Below, one piece after another: positions 43,700 through 55,600 of a DNA stretch of 64,000 nucleotides (the first letter of the stretch is position 1; each line of letters starts with the position of its first letter). The notes under the pieces are model-generated. The model saw only the letters and a list, made by a program, of their open reading frames with translations. It ran no database searches and had not been told where the DNA came from. Source of the DNA: Agelas oroides (Eukaryota; Porifera; Demospongiae; Agelasida; Agelasidae). The stretch covers positions 3,540,205-3,604,204 of the forward strand of contig OX422197.1 in NCBI GenBank assembly GCA_949130485.1, read 5' to 3'. The position numbers were made by a program, and so were the translations under genes.

Positions 43700-46600
43700 C
43701 ATACAAACACGAGCTGCCTACACTGCACGATTAGTAGCCTCACGCTAAGGCGCTCGGCAATAACCCAATGAATCAACATAGTGTAAATTCGCCATTTTTT
43801 CTCTTGCTTCTCTCGTAATCACGTGTTTTGTCTGCGCATGCGCATCGGGTATAAAGGGTTAATATTGTCAGTGATGACAGGAAAATGAGCTATAACAGTT
43901 TCATGACGGAGAAGTAGTGTTTTGGTATTTTTACAACTTCATAAAGAAATGAAAACCCATGATGATAGTTTACCCCATCCAAAACTGGATGATAATATCC
44001 AAAAGTGGATGATTATTGTTTGTTTTTGTTCTATATAGAGACAAATGAGCCATAATCATCCATTGCATACCATGAACAAATCATCCAAATATGGATGATT
44101 ACAGATAGTAAAAAATCATCCATTTTTGGAACCGGACCATACCTGATGTGCTATACTATGCTTTGGGCTAATAACATGCGTAAAACGCAAGTATAAAGCA
44201 TGTAAAGGCATGCCATGCTATATAAACTGATGTCTGGCTCCTCCCTTGAGGGTAAAGAAGCCTTATGAAACTGACAGTCTGTGTACTGCATGCTAAACTG
44301 CTGTTTGTGAACTGTAGCTAAGTAGCAGTGAACTTTGTTTTGCTAAAGGTTACTAAGAAAGCTTTTACCCACCATAGCACTGAACTCTAAAATGTACAAG
44401 CCAAGGCAAACCTGCAGCACTACTGTATTTCTGGATCTTGAAAAGCTACCAACATAGGACAATGATTGGCGGGGAGAGAGACTCAAGGCCTAAACATATA
44501 ACAGCTTGGACATGGAATGTAGCTGAAGAATTTTGCATGCATCTGCGTTTGTCCGCGTGCGTGCGTCTGCGTGCGCCTGCGTGCAGAAAATTAAACATCC
44601 GGATGGGTCTAGATGCAAAAGGATCTCTGCGTCCAGACATGTCTTTTGTTCAAGGACTTTCGGGACGTACTATATGCATGATGTACTATATGTACAAGCT
44701 GTGTTCCACTGGAATGCAGTTAGTTAGATGATGTGCTTGAAATGCCTTTTGTGAGGTGTGCACACTCCACGAAAAGTATTTTTAAAGCTTCAGTAGCAGG
44801 AAATCAGTCCTGACACTGTGTCGTCAGTTTCAAGACTATTATTTCCACTCATTCCTGTTGATATGCTACATGTATTTGGATTGGTGCAACTTCTTTTTTG
44901 GAATCAGAAAGCTGTCAACTTGCATGAATTGCGAATACCAGCACTGATTCGGCATTATTTGACCATCTATCAAACAGGCTAGTTAGCAGGCTTGTAGACA
45001 TTGGTCACATTATGGTGAGAGCTTGCATTAGTATACTAAACTCTCTACTCCTTTAGCTTCCTGTCTTTCATTGGTGAAACTTTTGCTTTTGGAATCAGAA
45101 AGCTGCCAACTTGCAGGAAGGGTCACATCACGTAAAGTACCGGGGGAAAGCCGCATACGTCACCATTACATCATGATTAATTTTGTGGATGGAACCTCCT
45201 CTGTCAACGTGCATGCGCCGTGCCATGCCCTCTGCATACTTAGACCTTTGTCACTTGTCAGAGCTTGATCAATGTCAAGGAGGAAAAGGATGCCACCCCT
45301 CAGGTGATCTGTAACAACAAAGACCAATAACTGTATGTGCTTTCAGTGAACTGTACCCAGGTGACAATTGGGGCTGTATCAAGCAAATTCAAAATGGATT
45401 ACAGTCACTGCTGACGAAGTATGCTGAGCTGTTTTGAGAGGAGTTAGGAACTCTAAAAGGAGTCAAGGTGAAGCTAGTGGTACCCGAGAATGCCACAGCA
45501 AAGTTCTTCAAGCCACATCCCATGCTGTATTGAATTCATGGTGCTACTGAGAAAGATTTGGAATGATTGGAGAATTTGGGAATGATCGAGAAAACGAATT
45601 ACAGTGATTGCGCTGCACCGATAGTAGCCGTCTCCAAGCCAAATAGGACAATATGTATATGCGGTGATTATAAGGTCACCATCAACCCCGTTCTCCAGGT
45701 GGATCAGTACCCTCTGTCGAAAGCAGAGGATCCTTTTGCAAATCTAGCAGGTGGACAGAAGTTCACAAAACTCGACTTATCACATGCTTATCAGCAGGTT
45801 CTCCTGGAAGAGGACTCTTGTAAGTTTGTAACTATCAACCCCCACAAGGGGTTGTATTGGTACAACAAATTGCTGTTTGGAATCGCCTCTGCTCCCACGA
45901 TCTTTCAGCAGACTATGGAGAAGATACTCCAAGGACTGCCCTGGTGTGACTGACTACATGAGTACGGATTACAGTTACAGAAACAGAAATGTTTGTTCAT
46001 GCAACAGTCAGTGGAACACCTCAGATACATTGTTGATAAAGATGGCCTTCATGCTACTCCAGCAAAGGTTGAAGCCATTACAAAGGCTCGATCCAGAGCC
46101 AAGGAATGTACATGAACTCAGATCCTTCCTTGGTCTTGTGAACTATTATGGAAAGTCCATTAGACATCTCTCTACATTGATTCAGCCGCTGAACCACCTA
46201 CTCTGCAGGAATGTACCCTGGAAATGGAGTAAGGATTGTCAGAAAGCATTTGATGCACTGAAGAAACAGTTGGCATCATCGGAAGTGCTTGTCCATTATG
46301 ATCCGGATTTCCCCTTGAAACTCGATGCGATGCTGAAAGCCTGAACCACTCACTGTGGTACACTTTGAGCCAGCATTCTGGAATGAGGGGAGTTCAGGAA
46401 CATCTCCAAATGAGCCTAGACGACTTCAGATTTGTCAGGAAGCCTGGGACCAATGATATAGAGTACATGGAGTGGACGGAAGGGCTAACAAAAACAAGGC
46501 AGGGAGGACTGGTAAAACAGAACAGGGGTGTCATGCAGTGGGTATTTCCGTCAGGAGATGATCAGTGTTGTGTGAAATTGTTAGAACTGCAAATGTGTAA

Positions 46601-49600
46601 GGGTCCAGCAAAATTCCACAAATGTGGTCCACTGTATTGGAGACCCCCGAAAAAACTTCAGCCAGCACTGTGGTACACCGAGCAGCCAGTTGGTGAGAGT
46701 AAAATCAAGGAGTTCATGAAAACAATTGCAAAAAAGGCTGGCCTTGACAACAGTGGCAAGAGATTCACAAACCACAGTGTACAAAAGACACAGGTGCGTA
46801 AATTGCAAAAGGGAGGTGAGCCAAATGACAAAATCACAGCAATCACTGGGCGCAAAAGTGAACAAAGCATAGCAGAGTATCCTGACACTGATATAGAAGA
46901 CCATCGAAGAATCAGTCTTCTAATCAGCCACAATGCTGCTGCTTCTCAGCCAACAGTACCCCATTCCAGCCCATACAATCAGCCTGCACCCCTTTCCATC
47001 CTAAATGGACATCAACCATTGCAGCCTATTCAGCAGGGTTAGGGTTTATGTTCAATGGTTGCACTGTAAACATCACCTGCACGAGTACAAACACAATGGA
47101 TATCATGCATCCGACTACCTGTCCTTCTCGTAAGAGAAATCATGCATTTATTGATGACTCAGATGAGGACTGACTTTACTGTTACACTCAAACATTATTT
47201 TATGAATAGCTGAAACACTTGTGACCTATACATAACTGTCCATATCACTGTGAAACTGACTGATGACTTTTAAAATTATGTCCTGAAGTAATCACGCCTA
47301 TAATTATATAGACTAATATGTGATAGCACAGTTTACTGTGGTATTTGGGATTAATCCCAAATACCACAGTAAACTGTGCTATTACCTATACAAATATCAA
47401 AAACAATTTTACGTATAACGCGAAAATTTCCAGATCTACGGTATGTTTATGGTCACTGTAGATGCTCATTCAAATGGTTGGAAGTAGTTCCAATGTCAAC
47501 CACTACAACTGAGAAGACGTTGGATGTGCTCCGCAGTATGTTTGCTAGATATGGATTACCAGAACAACTTGTCTCCAACAACGGACCACAATTCATTTCA
47601 CTGGAGTTCGAAAGGTTCATGAAGGAGAAGGAATCAGACATATTAGAACCTCGGCCTTCTTTAAAACCCAGACTGGACCGGACTGACTGGAAGTGCACCG
47701 GAAGTAGTTGTTATTGCGTGCACAGTATGCTAACAGGATAGGAGAGCCAAGTAGTAAATGTTTTCTGAGCGCTGAGCTTTACCTCAAGTCATCCCTTTCT
47801 CATGTACATGAACTGTGAGTGTTACTCTTGACATTACAATACAAGGCAAGTAAGTTACAACCGGATGACTGGTACTTGTACATTGTAACCGAACGGGAAT
47901 GACTTGAGGTACGTTCAAAAGGTCCACTGTGTAGCTTTCTGACTTCTACAGTCAAGGGTCAATGTGAACAAGCTAGCCAGTGCCTGATCACGCTTCTTTC
48001 TCTTTGCCGTTGGTGTCGGAGATGACTACAGCGGCGCCATTTACACGTGCGTGTTGTCTTTTGATGTATTGATCTCCAGCTACAAGTAAGCTGTAGACAC
48101 TGGATGAATACCAGTGTGTAGCTAAGGCCTCTCAGTACAACACATCCAAGAATCAGCAATATCTTCCTAGAAATAAGTTACTTACAGACCACCATAAGTT
48201 AGTGGGCGGGGCTTCAGCAACGATCAAGTGAAATAGCATCAGCAATATCGCAATCGCCTAGTTGCTTGCTTTCAGATGTCTTGCTTGAAATCAGAGTAAG
48301 AAAAACCACCATGCGTTCTTACTACTGCTCAGTTAGTCACTGGCTCTTCTCTGACTCGTTTACTGTGCTGTGCGTGCAATAACAACTACTTCTGGTGTAC
48401 TTCCGGTCGGTCCAGTCCAGTCCGGGTTTTAAAGAAGGCCTAGAACCTTGCCATATCACCCTGCCTCAAATGGAGAAGCAGAACGATTTGCTCAGACATT
48501 CAAACATTCATTGAAAGCGAGCAAGAATAATCCAGGATCACTGAGTACGAAATTGTCTACATGAGTCTGCACCAATTTCGACTAATGAACAGTCAAATGT
48601 ATCAGAAAGTGTGGAGAAACCGACAGCCGAGTCACAAGATTACCAATCGAACCGAAACGATATCCACGAAGAGAAAGGAAGTGTCCAGATAGTGTCACAC
48701 AAGTTTTAGGGGAATGTGGTGTATTTGCCATTATTATGTGTTAATTGTGTTCTGTAACTTTGTTATGTAATCGTATGTCATTGTATGCATGTTGTACATG
48801 TGTAGTGTGTGTATAAATACCCTTCCCTGTTGTACCATTTTTAGTGAAAGTGTGATTTTCATTCTCCTCTTTGGAAACAAGGAACAGGCAGCTCTTCTTA
48901 TAGGCTTGCATCAGTGGAGTATGCAATTGGACATTTTCAAACACTACATGGAAATGGTGAGTAGTGACTAGCTGAGTTGCTGCTTTCTGCAGGTTCTGAC
49001 TGCCGTGCTTGATACATATGCACATTGTAGCTAAGTACTGTGATCACTGATGAAGGGGGTGCTGTGCAGTTTCTGGCAAGTACTACAACTGCTACAGTCA
49101 TTCAAAACAGGTCAGTGCAGAACCCCAGAGTTGAAGGTCTCATTGAGTAGCTACACCCTGAAGGCTGAGATACAGACAACAGCTAAAAATAGAGCATATT
49201 CTGATACAGCTGAATCCATTGGTAATAAAAATGGAGCTAATGCTGTTCACTATTAGCTCTAACATGGGTTGATCCCCTGATCAAACATCTCTCATGTATA
49301 TTGCATTGCAAGGTTTAAGTAGTTAGAAATGTTCATAGTTTGAAAGATTGCGAAAACAAATGTAGACTCCTCATTCTGGCTATCGTACAATGAGTCCGTG
49401 ATGGGAGCCACTCTGCAGTGTAGGAAACCATGCAAAGAGGAAGATGCTATGGTGCAGTGTGAGCAGTGTTGGGCATGGTACCACAGTATGTGTATTGGAC
49501 TATGTCAGGAGTATCTGGAAAACCAGAGTTTCAGCTGCTGTCATCCCCCAGACAGTGTCATGGAACAGTAAGGCTACACATTTTGTTGGTACATTTTTTG

Positions 49601-52600
49601 TACCTGGTATGCTGCTGCTAGAGATATAGGGCTTACCCAAGGCTTGAATCACATTTCTGGGTACATAAGTAAAGTGGGAGGAAATACAGCTTTGCAAACT
49701 CACAGAAAAAGATGTGCATAACTGGTGTGAGCTCAAAAGAAGCAGAGTTCATTCATTGATATCACAGATGTACAAGTCATATGGATGCTTATTTTACCTT
49801 TAGAGTGTTTCAGACTACCAAGCCTAACGTTTCACTGAACTTCAGTGACGTATACCGTATTCTACGTATTATCCGCCCATGGGCGAGCCACTTAAGTGCT
49901 AGCTGAAAGAGGGGGTGGGCGGATAATACGTAGTTTTGGTAAACGCGATGTAGTATCCGCCCACCCAGGAAGTTCATCTACAATTATGTGATTATGTACT
50001 TAGTCTTTTCTTGACTGTAATCAAATCATTGAAAAATCAAGCAGAGTATAATCATGCCGTAGAGATCGGGAAAATTTCGCTGTTAAAATAATTTCGTGGT
50101 AGAGACCAACCGCGAAAATTTAACACGCGAATAACGAATAAGCCTGCGCGCGCACATCCACACCTCCCGATATAAATGTCCGATCGACGACTACTCCTGA
50201 GCGTTACAGCCAGTGATACCTGGTTATCCCGCTCCCGATGCCTGGTAGCAGACTAAACGCTAGGAACGCTCCAGGCACTCGTCTATATTGTAACCGTCAA
50301 CCATTAAAAAATTTCGCGGATGGAACAAACCTGATCTAGGCTACGGTATGATCGACAAACGTAACTGACGGTCTAAGCTGGAATGCCAGAATCGGCTATT
50401 CTCAAAGCCATCTACATGTGAAGAATTTGTCACCTACTTGCCTGCTGTCGTTGTCGTTCCTGGTACAGGGGAGCAGTCCCGCGGTAAAGGGTGGGCGGAT
50501 ACTATATACATAAATACCCTTCCACATAACTTTTGGCCGAAGAAGGGGGTGGGCGGATAATACATCATGGGCGGATAATACGTAGAATACAGTACAGTCT
50601 GTATCCTCAGCATGGGCTGTCGGATGGCATAATAGACTTTTTTGTCAGGTGAGATGATCCCTCACCCTAAGCTACATGAGAAAATGAAATGAGCACTTGA
50701 TTACCTTGCACAGATGCATGCTGCCAAAATTGACCAGATTGTTTGTGACAAGCATGTTCACCTACCCTCGAATCTCGAAAGCTGTGAGGATGGAGAGTGG
50801 GACCTTGCACAAATTGGAGGACATTCTCTAAACAGGAACTTTTGCTCTTTCCTTGCTGCATGAGGTATGTCATATTTCGGGCCATGCATGAGGCAAGAAG
50901 ACACTTCACAAGATCTGCCTTTCCTTTTACATTATAGAAGTGCTTGGCATTGGATTTTGATAGCCATAGCAACTCAAGGAAACATGTATCAAGGGTAATT
51001 TTTGCTTGAAAATGCATGATGCTCTTCACTGCACATGAAAGGATAATGCTTTCTTGATATGTGTGCTGGATTCACTTTCACCAAGGCAAATAATGCCGTA
51101 TAGCAAGGTCACAATAAAACATGTTGAAAGTATTGTTGTTGCTCTCGGTCTGGTTCCGGCCAGCAAGATGGAAGCTAAGGCATATGAGGTACCCACACTG
51201 CTCATAGGTGCTAATGGTTTTGAGTAAAGCTTATCACATTAGTCTTGGTTCCAGGTTTGTCTACAGACTGGAGTGGAGTGCGGGATCTACATGGTCCATG
51301 CAGTTAGGGTTTTGAGTGAGGTAATTGAAAGAGCATGGAGAGTATATTTCGTACATTGTGTGCGTGCATGTGTGCACATTGTGTGTCAATTCTCAGCAAT
51401 TGAAACCACTTTCTGAATTTTTGTCTAGCATGGTGCCAAACAGCTTCTTTCACAAACTATTGATCCCCTTCAGTGGATGCGGCCTCACTTTGAGGTGATA
51501 TACTGTTTCAATGCTATGAAAGATCAAAGGCATACATGAGGTGAATATGCTTACTATCCAATCATCCACTTGCTGGCCACTCATTATAGTCGAAGTAGCT
51601 CTTTATGCTTAAATCAGAACAAAGAATGCTTCAAGGAGAGCCCCTCAACAGGTAAGCATATATATCACATGGTAATGTCATTCAGGTAATCTATTTGCTT
51701 TGCCCACTGTAGCAGAGCCAACAAGCCAAAGCCCTACAGCGACTCGAGGACAAAAAAGATGACGGGCTCATAGTAAGTTACATGTACATGTGCCTTGATT
51801 GAAATTGGAATTTTCAATCTTTTTACTTGTGCTACAGATAAGAGACACCCCAGACAAGGGAAAAGGTGCTTTTAAGACTCGCTTCTTTCAGAAAGGGGAG
51901 TTTGTCAGTGAGTACACAGGGAAACTCATAACAAAGAAGGAAGCAATTGAGAAAGAAAAGCATTATTTGAAAAAGCCAGGCACTAGTTGCTATATGTACT
52001 ACTTTGAGAAAGATGGTGTGAGTTTACCATAATTACTATTTCTTACACTGATGTGTTGCACCAAAATTACATTAGATATATTGATAGCCTGCTCATAGCT
52101 ACTTTACAAAATCCCTCCAACAATAACAACAACAAAAAGAGCAAACTATGTGAAAAACCCTCCATTTTCATATGAGCTAGTTATAACCAAGATCTGATGA
52201 ATACCTTCTGCAGAAGAGGTCCCAGCAGTGGAACACCTTTGTCGATGTGCAGAAAGTAGGCTTGTAGCAAAGGCCTCACCCACAGTTACTTGGGAATTTC
52301 ACCACCACCACCGCAGAAAGTTGGATGCATATAAGAAGTAAGTATGATGGTGGAAAAGTGATCAATCGCTCTCAGAGTGGCTCATGGGGATACCAACACA
52401 TGGATGTGGGACTCCAGCTGAACAAGGGCAGGGCTTGGGGGCTAGTAACATGGTAAGAGATGAATGAATGAGTCTAAACCAAGTGAGGTGTTTACAGGTG
52501 TAGCGGATAATCATCTGCAAGGCAAGTCGAGAGTCAAAGAAAGAGGAAGGCCACAAATGTATGGCAAGCCAAACCTAACAAAATTCATGTCCTGACTTAC

Positions 52601-55600
52601 TTCGCTCAAGCCAACTTGGGGTTTCGCCAGCCAACTTGAAGCCAGCTTACTATAGCCTTTAATTCTGGAATAGGATTTTTAAACAGTGCTATTTTAAGCC
52701 CATTATAATAGCAAGTACAAGTACGACAGGTTCTTCAGATGAGCTATGGGGCTGGGAAAGTTTTTTTTGAAGAATTATCTGCATTTCTGCACTTTGCAGA
52801 GCAGCAAGAAGGTACAACCAACAAATCCTGTGCTGAATTACATCATTGAATGTTTGGAGAAGTGTTTTCTGAATATTTCTGCTCTAGTTGATCATCTTAG
52901 AGCACCTACTATTTACCAAGGAGTGTCAAGAACTGAAGACTTTATCATGAATGGAAGCATATCTTAACTATTGCCAGCGGCTGTAATTCCACAGGTCAAA
53001 TTGGAAGGCCTCGGTTTCATATTACTCAGCATTACCTTCAATACCCTTGGTCAATGTCATTTGTTTATGGGTATGTCCTTCAACCCGTGTTAGTCTGAAA
53101 GTGGGAGTGGTTGCTGTGCTGTTAGTGGGTATGTCCCTCAACCCGTGGGAGTGGTTGCGTACCACTGTGCCGTTAGTGGGTATGTCCCTCAACCCGTACT
53201 ACCTTGAGTGGGGATGGTTGCGTACCCACTGTGCCATTAGTGGGTATGTCCATCAACCCATACTACCTTGAAAGTGGGAGTGGCTGTGTACCCACTATGC
53301 CATTACAGTGCTCGCGATAACGTCCAGTCATTGGACAATTTCCGGGTAATTATGCCATGTGACTGATCAATCTCGTACGCGTGCGGACAAAATGTCTGGA
53401 CAAAAGCGTGCAGCTTGCTCTGATGAGGTTCCACCGGTGAAGAAGCCACGGGTATCGGTGAAAACGGTTCAGAAGTGGATCACAGAGAGCGACAGAAAGA
53501 TGAGTACGTCTGCATGGCTTAAGTACGAGAAGGCTGATCGCGACTACGTGGTGACGCTGAAGTGCTCTATGTGCATTCAGTTCAACGAGAAGCTGCGAGG
53601 CATGCACAACTACAACTCTGCGTTTGTAGTTGGTTCGAAGAACCTGTGAGCGTCCAGCTACAAAGATCATGCTGCTACCGACATACACAAGCGAGCAATG
53701 CTTCTTTCGAAGAAGCAGAGATGTCACTGAATACGCTAACGCTCTGCACAATCTTGATGGTGACGCTGCACTGAAGGTGAAGCGAAAGTTCGACATTGCT
53801 TACCAGATAGCTAAGCACAACCTAGCTTTCAACCTAGAAGAGAGGCATGGGGTGGACTTGGGACAGGGCTACAAAAATGACCAGGCATGTGCTACCTTTA
53901 GGTGACAAAGAGTTTATTGGTTTCCCTAGGCTGTGAGAAGTGCCCAGTATGCATTTGAACCAGATTGTCCGGGCATGACTGGTACTTGTCAGAACAAACT
54001 TTGAGATGTTATCGGGAGCACTGCCTTTAGTGGGTATGTCTCTCAACCCGTACTACCTTGAAAGTGGGAGTGGCTGTGTACCCACTGTGCTGTTAGTGGG
54101 TATGTCCCTCAACCCATACTACCTTGAAAGTGGGAGTGGGTGTGTACCCACATTAGTGGGCATGTCCCTCAACCCATACTACCTTGATTGTTTGCATAGC
54201 CGACACTGAGAGCCCCACCCCCACAAACAAGGTGCAAGACGCAAGCCTTGACAGTGTGGTTGTAAAAGATACAACTCCCGATCCCAGTGAAGAAAGCACA
54301 AGCCTAGGTCCTACGACTACAGTTCTTCAACCTACAAATATCAGCATTTTGACTGACACAGTAATATGAAATACAAACTACAAAACTGACATATACAGGA
54401 CTATCAAATAACAGTATTCCCGCAAGCACTACAGAATATAAGATTAACTTACTATACAGAACTAACCGACAAACAAGGATAAGACCCATATAACGGCGTA
54501 CTTATATAGAAAACTATACTGAAGTAAGGCAGTCTTAAATTGCTTGCATCCCTAATGACTCAGGTTTGGGCAGAGGATGTACAACCGAGGTAGCTGCAGT
54601 AACCTTCTTGACACCCACTGGCCTAATACCTGGCAAGATGCCATGAAGATGTTGTATGAAGCAGGGTACAAAGATCCTACAACTTACTACATTTGTCTAA
54701 GTGTGAGTCACTACTGCAACTGGAATTTGATGAAGAGAGAAATTGACATGTGCAAGATTTGTGGAGCAAAGGGCACCATCTCATACTACTTACTACCTGA
54801 GCATTAAGGATAAAGTGCAAATGTGGTGCTCAGATGATGAGTTCTGTGTCAGATGACTGCCCACTGGGAAGAGAAAGATCACTGGCCCAACCATACAGGA
54901 GGACATTGCAGCTGCATACCTTCCTCAAGCTCTGTTTCACTAGATTAAGGCTGCATAGAGTCGGTAACTACCATTGCAAGGGCTATTGGTGCAGCAAAAA
55001 AGCTGGTAGGACATTTCAGTCACAGTGCTCTTGCCAGCAATGCTCTTCAAAAATGACAGGAAGCGATGGGAAGTCCACAGCGAAAACTACAGCAGGACTG
55101 TTCCATTCGCTGGAACAGTACCTACTATATGATCAGAAGCTTACTTGACAACAGATGGCCAGTGACGGCAGTTTTGTCTGATGAAGCTGTCACACAGCGA
55201 AAGTATCGCTACCTAGACCTTTCATCGGAAACCTGGATGGTCTTAGAGGAAGTTCTAGAACCTCTAGAAGTCGCTACTGTGTTTTTGAGTAAGGAGGTGA
55301 ATGTCTCTCTCTCCGCTGTGCTTCCTGTTACGGACTGAACTTGGAACTTTAATGATTATGCATATTTACATATAATTCTCATGCACGTGCATCTATTGTT
55401 CTAATTGTACATGAGTGATGTTACGGTATATTATGATTTTTCGGTTGAGCTGAGAGAGAACCGTTACATATGGAGGTCCTGCCGAGACCCGACCGAATCC
55501 CGCTGTAGAAGGTCTCACGGCAGCTGTATGACGGCGCAGTAGCTTTGTCGACAAAGCATTTTGAAGAACCCACTCGCAGGGGTTACTCTCAGGACAAGCA

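Larger units (their letters stand above)
42657..43858. mobile_element. TTAA-flanked MITE, copy 2, with nested insert
   Basis: TTAA at 42653-42656 and 43859-43862. It is the inverted counterpart of 5809-6403, with the same terminal palindromes GACGACTATAGTCGTC. About 590 bases at 43173-43766 are absent from copy 1 and are a later insertion. Confidence 0.88.
45360..48879 (+). mobile_element. Ty3/gypsy retrotransposon 1, fragmented and interrupted
   Basis: Reverse transcriptase (45567-46331), integrase core pieces (47428-47643 and 48449-48572), a polypurine tract AGGGGAA (48708-48714) and a 3' LTR (48715-48879) are in gypsy order and on one strand. Most of RNase H and the N-terminal part of integrase are missing, replaced by a Crypton-like open frame and a palindrome; a MITE interrupts the integrase. 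The 5' LTR and gag are not found. Confidence 0.8.
48880..52340 (+). pseudogene. Decayed gene with PHD, C48-protease-like and SET exons
   Basis: Exon-like blocks in order: [17 protein letters not shown] (48883-48957, donor GTGAGT); 49055-49256; a PHD-type finger [20 protein letters not shown] with [10 protein letters not shown] and FSCCHP (49410-49570, donor GTAAGG); [20 protein letters not shown] (49694-49801); a C48/Ulp1-like start SDVQSVSSA and LSDGIIDFF (split by a TA element); [20 protein letters not shown] (51110-51189); [20 protein letters not shown] (51257-51320), matching the Q-x5-C-G catalytic Cys site; and a SET N-half, [20 protein letters not shown] and [16 protein letters not shown] (51838-52017), like KMT5A. 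The SET C-terminal NH-C and Tyr motifs are not found. Frameshifts are present. One gene or adjacent fragments cannot be decided here. Confidence 0.6.

Noticed and set aside
43268..43702. A minus-strand open frame of 144 codons
   Set aside because: Half of it is the translated TA microsatellite, and the rest is an internally repeated, non-conserved sequence in a nested insert.
43173..43766. A Helitron
   Set aside because: Only a CTAG-like end fits. The other end lacks TC, no clear terminal hairpin was identified, and no Rep/helicase sequence is present; the RecQ-like gene elsewhere is not a Helitron helicase.
39629..47172. One QRICH1/KIAA1958-like gene with N-terminal half at 39629 and C-terminal half at 46333
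   Set aside because: ATR exons on the other strand and a gypsy element lie between them, part of the middle is missing, and the two halves resemble different subfamilies.
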